Shown: positions 53,898-62,330 of the stretch, piece after piece | Layout of the letters: every line of letters begins with the position of its first letter | Position numbering within the stretch: the stretch's first letter is position 1 | NCBI RefSeq assembly: GCF_009818105.1 | Contig: NZ_CP046564.1 | Location: forward strand, 1,798,001 to 1,862,000 | DNA length: 64,000 bases | Direction: 5' to 3' | Origin: Bacillus sp. N1-1 | GTDB taxonomy: Bacteria > Bacillota > Bacilli > Bacillales > Guptibacillaceae | Position numbers and translations under genes: made by a program | Notes under the pieces: model-generated | Told to the model about the DNA's origin: nothing | The model's input: the letters and a program-made list of their open reading frames with translations, nothing else | Database searches by the model: none

Positions 53898-55235
53898 TTG
53901 AAAAAAATCCTAATTGCAAATCGTGGCGAAATTGCGGAACGAATTATAAGGACATGCAGCAAACTAGGTCTTGAGACGGTTGCTGTTTATTCGAGTGCAG
54001 ATAAGGATCTTCCATATGTTAAGCAAGCAACAGTCGCATATGAGATTGGAGACCCACCTGCAGCAAAATCTTACTTGAATCAGGAGCAAATTCTGAGGGT
54101 AGCAAGTGAAGAAAACGTGGACGCGATCCATCCTGGCTATGGATTTTTATCTGAAAATGCTGCATTTGTAAGGAAAATCAATGAACATGGAATCACGTTT
54201 ATTGGACCTACAGCAGATGTTGTGGAAGCGATGGGCGATAAGATTACAGCGAGAAAGACGATGCAGGAAGCTGGTGTACCGGTCGTACCAGGCAGCGGTG
54301 AAATTGTGGATGTAGCGGAGGCCATTGCATTTGCGAATGAAATCAACTACCCCATTATGTTAAAAGCAGCTGCCGGTGGTGGTGGCATTGGTATGCAGCG
54401 TTGTGAAAATGATCAAGAGCTAGAGAAAGCATTCGTATCGAGTCAAAACCGTGCAAAGGCTTATTTTGGTAACGGAGCGATGTTTGTAGAGAAATTCATT
54501 GACGATGCGCGACACATTGAAGTGCAAATTGTAGGAGACAATCATGGAAACATTGTTCACCTGTATGAGCGAGATTGCTCGATTCAAAGACGAAACCAGA
54601 AGGTGCTAGAAGAAGCGCCATCACCATTTTTGTCTAAAAGGACCCGCATACAAATAGGAGAAGCTGCTCTACTAGCTGCTAAGCACGTCCAATATACGAA
54701 TGCTGGAACAGTTGAATTTGTCATGGACCAGGATGAGAATTTTTATTTTCTAGAGATGAACACAAGATTGCAAGTGGAGCACCCCATTACAGAAGAAACG
54801 ATTGGCGTCGATTTAGTTGAGTGGCAAATCAACGTTGCAGAAGGGAAAGTACTCCCTCTCAAACAGGAAAACATTCAACCTACAGGTCACAGTATTGAGC
54901 TTAGACTATATGCAGAAGACCCAACATCCTTTATGCCTTCACCTGGAAAGATTGAAACGCTCCATTTCCCTAAAATGGAAGGGGTCCGCATTGATTCAGG
55001 TTATGCAAGCGGCTCAACCGTGTCCCCATTCTATGATCCAATGATTGCAAAAATCATTGTATCAGGCTCCAGTCGCGAAGAAGCGATTAAACGATGTGAA
55101 GATTTCTTTACTTCATTTTCGCTAACGGGGATCAAGCATAATGGACCGCTTTTTGCCCAATTACTTAAAGAAGAGAATTTTCAACAGGGGAAATATTCAA
55201 CGTCTTATCTAGCAAAAATTCTTGTAAAAAAATAA
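53898..55235 (+). CDS. Acyl-CoA carboxylase, biotin carboxylase subunit
   Basis: A 445-residue biotin carboxylase that loads CO2 on biotin using ATP. ATP-grasp features: AAAGGGGIGM loop, YERDCSIQRRNQK and EMNTRLQVEHP. It is a separate gene, unlike the fused N-terminus of PycA (24604). It is closest by memory to B. subtilis YngH (AccC2). The start is TTG 53898, after GAGAGGGG. First of three genes that form a complete carboxylase with the following two. Confidence 0.93.
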   Translation: MKKILIANRGEIAERIIRTCSKLGLETVAVYSSADKDLPYVKQATVAYEIGDPPAAKSYLNQEQILRVASEENVDAIHPGYGFLSENAAFVRKINEHGITFIGPTADVVEAMGDKITARKTMQEAGVPVVPGSGEIVDVAEAIAFANEINYPIMLKAAAGGGGIGMQRCENDQELEKAFVSSQNRAKAYFGNGAMFVEKFIDDARHIEVQIVGDNHGNIVHLYERDCSIQRRNQKVLEEAPSPFLSKRTRIQIGEAALLAAKHVQYTNAGTVEFVMDQDENFYFLEMNTRLQVEHPITEETIGVDLVEWQINVAEGKVLPLKQENIQPTGHSIELRLYAEDPTSFMPSPGKIETLHFPKMEGVRIDSGYASGSTVSPFYDPMIAKIIVSGSSREEAIKRCEDFFTSFSLTGIKHNGPLFAQLLKEENFQQGKYSTSYLAKILVKK

Positions 55236-55259
55236 TACTACTGAAAAGGAATGATGAAC

Positions 55260-55472
55260 ATGCAAGAAATTAAAGCATCGATGGCGGGAACAGTTTTAAA
55301 TGTAATGGTCGGAGAAGGTGATGCGATTACAGCAGGGCAAGAGCTCGTTATGCTCGAATCGATGAAAATGGAGATTCCGATTGAAGGTGTGGAAGAAGGA
55401 ACGGTTGCAGAGGTTAAAGTGAATGTTGGCGATTTTGTAAACGAAGGCGATGTACTCGTTACGGTAAAGTAA
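55260..55472 (+). CDS. Biotin/lipoyl attachment carrier protein
   Basis: A 70-residue free-standing biotin carrier consisting only of the biotinyl domain, with the biotin site in ESMKMEI. Its size equals B. subtilis YngHB. AAAGGA lies nine bases before ATG 55260; the ATGs at 55251 and 55254 are too close. It carries carboxyl groups from the biotin carboxylase to the next subunit. Confidence 0.9.
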   Translation: MQEIKASMAGTVLNVMVGEGDAITAGQELVMLESMKMEIPIEGVEEGTVAEVKVNVGDFVNEGDVLVTVK

Positions 55473-55526
55473 GCTTGTGTTCTGAACGAGCGCTCGATCT
55501 AACCCTAAATGAAGGAGGATTTTTCA

Positions 55527-57059
55527 ATGAATCATCTAGAAGAGCTTTTATCGTCTAGAGCATCAGAGGTTGAGTCTGGGGGTGCTGAGAAATATCATCA
55601 GAAGTTAAAGGAATCAAACAAACTTTTTGTACGTGATCGTCTGAAGCTTCTGTTTGATAATGGCGACTATATGGAAGACGGAAAATTTGCAAACCACCTT
55701 GCAAAAGATCTACCAGCAGACGGTGTCGTAACAGCGATCGGTAGTGTGAACGGGGAAAAGGTATGCGTGATGGCGAACGATTCCACTGTTAAAGCTGGCT
55801 CATGGGGAGCGCGTACAGTCGAAAAGATTATTCGCATTCAAGAGACAGCGATGAACCTTAAAGTGCCTCTTTTGTATCTAGTGGATTCAGCTGGTGCGCG
55901 CATTACGGATCAGTTAGAAATGTTTCCGAATCGTCGCGGAGCCGGAAGGATTTTTCATAATCAAGTAAAAATGTCTGGGATGGTGCCCCAAGTTTGCTTG
56001 TTATTTGGTCCATCAGCGGCAGGTGGCGCTTACATACCGGCATTCTGTGACATCGTTATCATGGTGGATAAAAATGCTTCAATGTATCTCGGCTCTCCAA
56101 GAATGGCTGAAAAAGTGATCGGTGAAAAAGTGACGTTAGAACAAATGGGTGGTGCACGTATGCACTGCAGTACAAGTGGGTGCGGCGATGTTCTTGCTGA
56201 AAATGAAGAGCATGCAATCGAACTTGGAAGGGGCTATCTAAGTTATTTTCCGGGGAATTTCCATAAGCAGCCGCCTCATCTAGAAGGGAATCTTCCTTCG
56301 GTTGAGAAATCAATCAGCGAGATTGTTCCTGAAAATCAAAATGCACCATTCAACATGTATGATTTAATCGATGCACTCGTTGATAAGGAAAGTTTTTTTG
56401 AAATGAAAAAGCTCTTTGCGCCGGAATTGATTACAGGCTTTGCGCGAATTGACGGACGAGTTGTTGGGTTGGTTGCAAACCAGCCTAAAGTAAAGGGTGG
56501 CGTGCTTTTTGTTGATTCAGCCGATAAAGGAGCTAAATTTATTCAGCTCTGCGATGCGTATCATATCCCAATTATTTTTCTCGCGGATGTCCCAGGTTTT
56601 ATGATTGGAACGAAAGTAGAAAGTGCTGGTATCATTAGACATGGGGCGAAACTAATTGCGGCAATGAGTTCGGCGACCGTTCCGAAAATTTCAGTTGTTG
56701 TTAGAAAGGCTTATGGGGCAGGTTTGTATGCCATGGCTGGCCCTGCATTTGAGCCGGATTGTTGCATCGCTCTTCCAACTGCCCAAATTGCTGTTATGGG
56801 TCCTGAGGCGGCTGTGAACGCTGTATATGCGAATAAGATCAATGCGATTGAAGATCCAAAGGAACGAATTGAATATGTAAAAGAAAAACATCAGGAGTAC
56901 AAAGAGCACATTGACATTTATAAACTAGCTTCAGAGTTAATTGTTGATGATATTGTACCTGGAAGTGAACTACGTAATGTGTTAGTAGAGCGGTTAAGCT
57001 ACTATGAATCTAAAGAAGTGGAAGCACCATCTAAAAAACATCCGGTCTATCCGGTATAA
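55527..57059 (+). CDS. Acyl-CoA carboxylase, carboxyltransferase subunit
   Basis: A 510-residue carboxyltransferase of the PccB/MccB type. ANDSTVKAGSWG, the first oxyanion region FGPSAAGGAYIPA and the second KAYGAGLYAMAGPAF are present. The C-terminus HPVYPV equals that of B. subtilis YngE. It probably carboxylates a branched or short acyl-CoA such as methylcrotonyl-CoA or propionyl-CoA. AAGGAGG before ATG 55527 overrules the earlier frame start at 55509. Ends at a terminator. Confidence 0.92.
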   Translation: MNHLEELLSSRASEVESGGAEKYHQKLKESNKLFVRDRLKLLFDNGDYMEDGKFANHLAKDLPADGVVTAIGSVNGEKVCVMANDSTVKAGSWGARTVEKIIRIQETAMNLKVPLLYLVDSAGARITDQLEMFPNRRGAGRIFHNQVKMSGMVPQVCLLFGPSAAGGAYIPAFCDIVIMVDKNASMYLGSPRMAEKVIGEKVTLEQMGGARMHCSTSGCGDVLAENEEHAIELGRGYLSYFPGNFHKQPPHLEGNLPSVEKSISEIVPENQNAPFNMYDLIDALVDKESFFEMKKLFAPELITGFARIDGRVVGLVANQPKVKGGVLFVDSADKGAKFIQLCDAYHIPIIFLADVPGFMIGTKVESAGIIRHGAKLIAAMSSATVPKISVVVRKAYGAGLYAMAGPAFEPDCCIALPTAQIAVMGPEAAVNAVYANKINAIEDPKERIEYVKEKHQEYKEHIDIYKLASELIVDDIVPGSELRNVLVERLSYYESKEVEAPSKKHPVYPV

Positions 57060-57066
57060 AATGCTG

Positions 57067-57101
57067 AAAATCCCTTAACTTAACTGTTGAGGGATTTTTT
57101 T
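57067..57101 (+). terminator. Terminator of the carboxylase operon
   Basis: AAATCCCTTAAC pairs with GTTGAGGGATTT (one G-U), followed by T residues up to 57101. Confidence 0.9.
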
Positions 57102-57162
57102 CTCATCAACATGATAAACCTGTGCTAAACTTTAAAATAAAGACTCACGATAGGTGGGGAAT

Positions 57163-58047
57163 ATGTTGAACGTAACGATAATTGGAGCCGGGTCAATTGG
57201 ATTACTAGTGGCTGCGAAGCTTGCTATGAATGGCCAAGTAGTGACAGTTGTATGCCGTCGCAAACATCAGGCTGATCAGCTCCGAAAAGGCATTAACTAC
57301 ATAAATAGACGTAAGACTCAGTGCGTCAAAGTACAGGCAACACATCATCTGTCGTCAAAAAAAACGAATTTACTCATTGTGGCAGTCAAGTCAAATCAAG
57401 TTCCGTCAGTGCTGTCGTTGATTCAAGAAGTGTATCAAGATTCGAATTTGCCGGATATCCTTTTTATTCAAAATGGGATGGGGCATCTTTCCTATATCGA
57501 TTTGTTGCACCATAATGTTCTTGTTGGGGTAGTTGAACATGGTGCCCTGAAGATAGATGAAAGAACAGTTGAACATACTGGTGATGGAATCATTAGAATG
57601 AGCGCTTACTCGGGTGTTCCAAATTCAATAACGGCGCTTTCTAGCGAAGATTTTCCGGTTTGTTACGAACATGACTGGTACGAGATGCTTGCGAAAAAAT
57701 TAGTCGTAAATTGTGCGATTAATCCACTTAGTAGTATATTTGGTGTTTTGAATGGAGAGCTTTTGCAAAATGCAAGGTTTTATAGTTTGATGAGAGAATT
57801 AGTAAAAGAAGCTTGCGAGGTTCTCGAGTTGGAATTTGAACGGTCATGGAATGATGTGCAGCTCGTATGCAAAAAGACGAGCTCGAATACGTCTTCGATG
57901 CTCGCGGATTTAAAAGCTGGAAGATTAACTGAAATCGATGCAATCACTGGATTCGTACTAAAAGAAGGAGAAGCACGCGGGAAACATGTTCCTTTTTCAA
58001 GGTTTGTCTTTGATAGCGTGAAGGGTCTTGAGATGGTAACGAGATAG
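57163..58047 (+). CDS. panE: 2-dehydropantoate 2-reductase (YlbQ/PanE type)
   Basis: A 294-residue NADPH-dependent ketopantoate reductase of the pantothenate/CoA pathway. GAGSIGLL is the Rossmann loop, FIQNGMGHL the substrate region, and KLVVNCAINPLS the catalytic-lysine segment. Similar to B. subtilis YlbQ. ATG 57163 follows AGGTGGGG closely; TTG 57166 is an alternative. Position between ylbP and bshC is conserved apart from the carboxylase insert. Confidence 0.9.
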   Translation: MLNVTIIGAGSIGLLVAAKLAMNGQVVTVVCRRKHQADQLRKGINYINRRKTQCVKVQATHHLSSKKTNLLIVAVKSNQVPSVLSLIQEVYQDSNLPDILFIQNGMGHLSYIDLLHHNVLVGVVEHGALKIDERTVEHTGDGIIRMSAYSGVPNSITALSSEDFPVCYEHDWYEMLAKKLVVNCAINPLSSIFGVLNGELLQNARFYSLMRELVKEACEVLELEFERSWNDVQLVCKKTSSNTSSMLADLKAGRLTEIDAITGFVLKEGEARGKHVPFSRFVFDSVKGLEMVTR

Positions 58048-58065
58048 AGAAGGGAGTCTCATGAA

Positions 58066-58449
58066 ATGGAAAACCTCTTATCATGGATTGTAGCAACGGC
58101 TGTGACAGCCCCACTGCTCGCATGGTACCTGGTCTATATTATTACGGTGAAAATGACACGAAAGAAAAAATTCTCTTTTCGTCTTGCAGTAGATCTTTCT
58201 ACAATCTTTTTTATTTTAAGCGTGCATTTTATTCTAATTGAATTAGTTGGAAAGTCTTTTCTATGGGTTATTTTATTAATGATTATTGGAGCCGCCGGAG
58301 CCTTTACGATTCTGCACTGGAAAACGAAAGAAGACATTCACATTCATAAAGTGATAAAAGGCGCGTGGCGATTTAATTTTCTATTGTTCTCGACAGGGTA
58401 TGTAGTTCTTTTGCTTATTGGGTTAGTTCACCGAATTATTTCGGTCTAA
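58066..58449 (+). CDS. DUF3397 family membrane protein
   Basis: A 127-residue protein with four membrane segments separated by short basic loops (KMTRKKKF). Fits the DUF3397 family usually found before bshC. The function is unknown. AAGGGAG lies nine bases before the ATG. It starts 18 bases after panE and is probably co-transcribed. Confidence 0.83.
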   Translation: MENLLSWIVATAVTAPLLAWYLVYIITVKMTRKKKFSFRLAVDLSTIFFILSVHFILIELVGKSFLWVILLMIIGAAGAFTILHWKTKEDIHIHKVIKGAWRFNFLLFSTGYVVLLLIGLVHRIISV

Positions 58450-58551
58450 CTCATAAGCTTTTTTTTTGGTAGCGATGAGGAAGTTTGATATACTAACAAA
58501 GGATTAAATAGGCGGATTTCAGTAACGGTGTCAAGAAAGGAAGAAATATTA

Positions 58552-60174
58552 ATGAGACTCAAAGAAACATTCCTTCCAGGATCAAATGTCATTGCGGCAG
58601 ACTACATCGCTGAGAAAACAACGCTCTCAGCTTTTTTTGACTATACATATCATCATGATTCCTCGTATGAAGAGCGATACAAAGAGTTAATGGAACGTCA
58701 TCAAGATCGTGCGAATTTAACTGAACACTTGATGACGTTTAATGAGAAATTTGAAGCAGAAGGACCGGCGCTTACAAATATCGAGCGTTTACAACAAGCA
58801 GAAGCGGTCACAGTTGTTGCCGGACAACAGGCTGGCGTGTTAACTGGTCCTCTTTATACGATCAATAAAGCGATATCGGTCATTAAATTAGCAGAAGAGA
58901 AAGAACGAAAGCTTGGGGTGCCTGTTATACCTGTTTTTTGGGTAGCGGGTGAAGATCATGATTATCATGAAGTAAATCATATTTATTCGTATGATGAAGG
59001 GCGCGAGCGTAAAGAGGCAGTGCCTCAAAAACAAATGACAAAACAGGCATTATCCGATATATCGCTTGATCATGACGCGATGAACACTTGGACGCGTGAC
59101 ATGCTCAAACGATTTGGGGAAACCTCTTATACGAAAGAGATTCAAGGGTTTCTTGAAGGTGTAACCGAGAAGTCAAATACTTACGTGGATCATTTTTGTT
59201 ACATCATGACAAAGCTTTTTTCAAAGCATGGACTTGTGCTCGTAGATTCAGGTAACCGAGATTTTCGCCGTCTTCAGACGGACGCGTTTAAACAAATGAT
59301 TCATCAAAACGAAACAATCAATGAAGGGGTTTTAACCCAGGCGGCTCATCTTAGTGAAGAGAATTATCCAATTGGTGTTGCCGTTGATGATCAACAAGCA
59401 AATTTATTCGTAAAGGTAAATGGCGAGCGAATTTTACTAGAACGACTAAACGGAAGATTTGAGGGAAAAACGGCTTCCGTTTCATACTCAAAAGAAGAAC
59501 TGCTTGAATTAGCGGAACGTCAACCGGAAGATTTAAGTAACAATGTTGTGACACGACCGATCATGCAGGATTTAATGTTTCCTGTGCTAGGATTTGTGGC
59601 TGGACCGGGTGAATTAGCCTACTGGGCTTTACTTAAGCCTGCTTTTCATACTTTTGGAATAAAAATGCCTGTCATCGTGCCACGACTTACATTTACGTTT
59701 GTTGAGCGACATATTCAAAAGTATGTCGATGATCTCTCTTTATCAGATGATAAAATACTAAAGTCAGGGATTGATCACTCAAAAGAAACTTATATGCGCC
59801 AGTTAGATGATGTAGGGATTGGGACCACATTTAACGATGCTAAGTTGAAAGTGGAGGAAATTCATCAAAACCTTCGCGATTTAACAGAATCCGTTGATCG
59901 TGGACTTGAGCGCTTTGCGGAAAAGAATGGCCGGTTTCTTCAAAGGCAGCTTGACCTTCTTCAACAAAAACTCTATCAATCACTCGAGTTTCAGCATGAA
60001 AATACGCTGGCTAAATTCGATGAGGTGGGATTTGCATTAAAGCCTAACGGCGCGCCGCAAGAGCGAAAGTGGAATGCTGTCTATTATTTAAATTGGCATG
60101 GTTTGGATTTTGTGGATCAAATGATGGAACTGGAGCTTCCCTTTAATGATAAACATAAGGTGATTTATCTTTAG
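58552..60174 (+). CDS. bshC: Bacillithiol biosynthesis cysteine ligase BshC
   Basis: Last step of bacillithiol synthesis: adds cysteine to glucosaminyl-malate. The 540-residue protein matches B. subtilis BshC (YllA). Motifs are VVAGQQAGVLTGPLYT, PVFWVAGEDHDYHEV and FVAGPGELAYW. A long coiled coil lies near 425-500. ATG 58552, after AAAGGAAG, is preferred over the GTG at 58528. Confidence 0.94.
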   Translation: MRLKETFLPGSNVIAADYIAEKTTLSAFFDYTYHHDSSYEERYKELMERHQDRANLTEHLMTFNEKFEAEGPALTNIERLQQAEAVTVVAGQQAGVLTGPLYTINKAISVIKLAEEKERKLGVPVIPVFWVAGEDHDYHEVNHIYSYDEGRERKEAVPQKQMTKQALSDISLDHDAMNTWTRDMLKRFGETSYTKEIQGFLEGVTEKSNTYVDHFCYIMTKLFSKHGLVLVDSGNRDFRRLQTDAFKQMIHQNETINEGVLTQAAHLSEENYPIGVAVDDQQANLFVKVNGERILLERLNGRFEGKTASVSYSKEELLELAERQPEDLSNNVVTRPIMQDLMFPVLGFVAGPGELAYWALLKPAFHTFGIKMPVIVPRLTFTFVERHIQKYVDDLSLSDDKILKSGIDHSKETYMRQLDDVGIGTTFNDAKLKVEEIHQNLRDLTESVDRGLERFAEKNGRFLQRQLDLLQQKLYQSLEFQHENTLAKFDEVGFALKPNGAPQERKWNAVYYLNWHGLDFVDQMMELELPFNDKHKVIYL

Positions 60175-60221
60175 AGGATAGAAGGGGCAGGAGCTGTTAT
60201 TTCGATTCCTAACTATATAGT

Positions 60222-60256
60222 AGAAAAGCTGCCGGAGAATTCTGGCAGCTTTTCTT
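60222..60256 (+). terminator. Terminator of bshC
   Basis: AGAAAAGCTGCC pairs with GGCAGCTTTTCT around 10 bases. The tail is TTTTCTTA. Confidence 0.88.
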
Positions 60257-60258
60257 AG

Positions 60259-60290
60259 TTTGGCCAATATGTTTGAGATTTGGCCAATAT
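60259..60290. repeat. Direct repeat TTTGGCCAATAT, two copies
   Basis: The 12-mer occurs at 60259-60270 and 60279-60290, exactly 20 bp apart, about two helical turns. Each copy contains the palindrome TGGCCA. It may be a pair of operator half sites or part of a dispersed repeat. Confidence 0.6.
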
Positions 60291-60323
60291 AATGCTATAA
60301 GACATTGTTTCATTCGACAAATA

Positions 60324-60347
60324 GCGGGGGGGGTGACAGGCACCCGC
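60324..60347. repeat. G-rich hairpin, possible dispersed intergenic repeat
   Basis: GGGTGACAGGCACCC folds as GGGTG/CACCC with a 5-base loop. It follows a run of eight G. I recall the core GGTGACAGGCACC in intergenic regions of other Bacillaceae; this is memory, not a search. Confidence 0.45.
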
Positions 60348-60393
60348 GGAATGTTATGTAGTCCGTTTGTTAGAAAACCAAATATTTTTAAAG

Positions 60394-60421
60394 AAAAATC
60401 CTGCTGAACAGCAGGATTTTT
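60394..60421 (+). terminator. Second terminator before mraZ
   Basis: A perfect 12-bp stem, AAAAATCCTGCT with AGCAGGATTTTT, around GAAC. No gene lies between it and the bshC terminator, so it ends read-through or a short unknown transcript. Confidence 0.85.
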
Positions 60422-60426
60422 GTGTT

Positions 60427-60501
60427 GTGGTACGAATTAATTTTTTAGTGGTGAAAAGTGGGGAGTTGTGGTAACTTAGAGGTAGAAAGTGGGAGAGGTG
60501 G
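60427..60501 (+). promoter_or_regulatory. Array of MraZ-type GTGG boxes
   Basis: GTGG occurs at 60427, 60448, 60458, 60468, 60489 and 60498. Spacings of 21, 10, 10, 21 and 9 bases put all boxes on one helix face. MraZ binds repeated GTGG/TGGG boxes before its own gene and represses the mra operon. Two boxes have the fuller form AAAGTGGG. The promoter itself is not clear. Confidence 0.75.
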
Positions 60502-60509
60502 ATGAAGCC

Positions 60510-60941
60510 ATGTTTATGGGGGAATATCAACATACTGTTGATGAAAAAGGCAGAATGATTATTCCCGCTAAGTTCCGTGAAGAACTTGGAGACAGCTTCG
60601 TCCTCACCCGCGGGTTAGATAAATGTATCTTCGGCTACCCAATGACCGAATGGGAAGTACTTGAAGAGAAAATGAAATCACTCCCTTTTACAAAGAAAGA
60701 TGCTCGTGCTTTTACCCGATTCTTTTTCTCAGGTGCAACTGAATGCCAACTGGATAAACAGGGCAGGGTAAATATTGCCGGAACATTACGCCAGTATGCA
60801 GGGCTTGAGAAAGAATGCGTTGTAATTGGTGTTTCAAATCGATTAGAAATTTGGGACAAAGCGGTCTGGGAAGAGTATTTCAATGCATCAGAAGATTCTT
60901 TCTCTGAAATCGCGGAGAGTATGATGGATTTCGATTTGTAG
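60510..60941 (+). CDS. mraZ: Transcriptional regulator MraZ
   Basis: A 143-residue AbrB-fold repressor of the division and cell wall cluster, the same length as in B. subtilis. [24 protein letters not shown] and the second copy [16 protein letters not shown] are the two SpoVT/AbrB-like units. The frame opens at 60489; GAGGTGG before ATG 60510 and the conserved N-terminus set the start. First gene of mraZ-rsmH-ftsL-pbpB. Confidence 0.96.
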   Translation: MFMGEYQHTVDEKGRMIIPAKFREELGDSFVLTRGLDKCIFGYPMTEWEVLEEKMKSLPFTKKDARAFTRFFFSGATECQLDKQGRVNIAGTLRQYAGLEKECVVIGVSNRLEIWDKAVWEEYFNASEDSFSEIAESMMDFDL

Positions 60942-60975
60942 AAGGTCAATATGGAATGAAGGTTAAGGTGTCGCT

Positions 60976-61905
60976 ATGTTTGAACACATTACAGTACTAA
61001 AAGAAGAAGCGGTAAACGCACTAAATATTAAAGAAGATGGCATTTATGTTGACTGTACGCTTGGTGGCGGCGGTCATTCAAAAGCAATCCTGGATAAGCT
61101 TACCACAGGGCACCTCTATGCTTTTGATCAGGATCAGTGGGCAATCGATAATGCCAAAGCAACACTTGCAGGTTATGAGGAGAAGCTCACGGTTATCGAA
61201 CGAAACTTTAGCTTTATTAAAGAAGCGTTAGCTGACCTCGGTGTTGAAGGCGTTGATGGGATTTTATTTGACCTTGGTGTTTCCTCTCCGCAGCTTGATA
61301 AAGGCGAGCGGGGGTTTAGTTATCAGCATGATGCACAGCTGGATATGAGGATGGATCAATCTTCCAGTTTATCAGCGTACGAAGTGGTGAATGAGTGGGA
61401 GTACGAACGTCTCGTCTCGATTTTTTTCAAATTTGGTGAAGAAAAGTTTTCAAAACAAATCGCTCGCAAAATTGAAAAAGCAAGGGACTTAAAACCGATT
61501 GAAACCACATTTGAACTCGTTGATCTCATTAAAGATGCTATTCCTGCACCTGCGAGAAGGAAAGGGGGACATCCCGCTAAAAGAATTTTTCAAGCGATTC
61601 GTATAGCGGTAAATGATGAGCTGAAAGTATTTGAGCAGGCTCTAATTGACGGAATGTCCATTTTAAATCCAGGCGGACGGATGAGTGTCATCACATTCCA
61701 TTCTCTTGAAGATCGGATTTGCAAAACTACGATGAAAGAAGCAGCTTCGGGGCCAGAACTTCCACCAGGAATGCCTATTATCCCAGACGCATACCAGCCT
61801 GATATGAAGCTTATAACAAGAAAGCCAATTCTACCATCTGAAGAAGAGCAGGAAGCAAACAGACGTGCACGATCAGCGAAGCTTCGTGTGGCAGAGAAAA
61901 TGTAA
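60976..61905 (+). CDS. rsmH: 16S rRNA (cytosine-1402-N4) methyltransferase RsmH
   Basis: A 309-residue SAM methyltransferase acting on C1402 of 16S r[13 protein letters not shown] (SAM loop), [12 protein letters not shown] and [11 protein letters not shown] are diagnostic. TAAGGTG lies before the ATG. Also known as MraW. ftsL follows after 36 bases. Confidence 0.96.
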   Translation: MFEHITVLKEEAVNALNIKEDGIYVDCTLGGGGHSKAILDKLTTGHLYAFDQDQWAIDNAKATLAGYEEKLTVIERNFSFIKEALADLGVEGVDGILFDLGVSSPQLDKGERGFSYQHDAQLDMRMDQSSSLSAYEVVNEWEYERLVSIFFKFGEEKFSKQIARKIEKARDLKPIETTFELVDLIKDAIPAPARRKGGHPAKRIFQAIRIAVNDELKVFEQALIDGMSILNPGGRMSVITFHSLEDRICKTTMKEAASGPELPPGMPIIPDAYQPDMKLITRKPILPSEEEQEANRRARSAKLRVAEKM

Positions 61906-61941
61906 ATATAAAAAATAAAAGAAGGTGCAAGGGGGAAAATG

Positions 61942-62310
61942 ATGAGTAACCTGGCGTATAAGTATCAGCAGCAGCATCAAACGCAAAAACAAGTTGAAAC
62001 AAAAAAGCAAGCGGTTTATGTAGAACGTGGACGTATTACAAAGGGAGAGAAAATGCTCTGGATGATGCTTGTACTTACGTTTGTGGCCGCGTCAATCTTT
62101 ATGGTTTCAAATTATGCTACGATTTATAATTTGAATACGGGTCTGCAGCAAGCAGAAGCAGATCAACGTGCTCAAGTGAAACAGAACGAAGAGCTTCAAG
62201 TGAAAGTGACTGAGCTAAGTGCACCCGGTCGAATTGTGAACATTGCCGAAGAAAAATTAGGCATGGAGCTAAATGATCAAAACGTAGAAGTGATCAACAA
62301 GGGATCATAA
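61942..62310 (+). CDS. ftsL: Cell division protein FtsL
   Basis: A 122-residue bitopic membrane protein: basic cytoplasmic start, one membrane segment (about 40-58), then an extracellular coiled coil with a leucine-zipper pattern. It forms the FtsL-DivIC-DivIB complex that activates FtsW and PBP2B. MSNLAY matches B. subtilis. ATG 61942 has better spacing from AAGGGGG than ATG 61939. Confidence 0.92.
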   Translation: MSNLAYKYQQQHQTQKQVETKKQAVYVERGRITKGEKMLWMMLVLTFVAASIFMVSNYATIYNLNTGLQQAEADQRAQVKQNEELQVKVTELSAPGRIVNIAEEKLGMELNDQNVEVINKGS

Positions 62311-62330
62311 TTTCGGAGGTTTGCACTGTC

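Larger units (their letters stand above)
60175..60488. other. Structured intergenic region bshC-mraZ
   Basis: No ORF with a ribosome binding site is seen in 314 bases. The region holds the bshC terminator, a 12-bp direct repeat, a G-rich hairpin, a second terminator and the mraZ control region, each listed separately. Confidence 0.7.
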
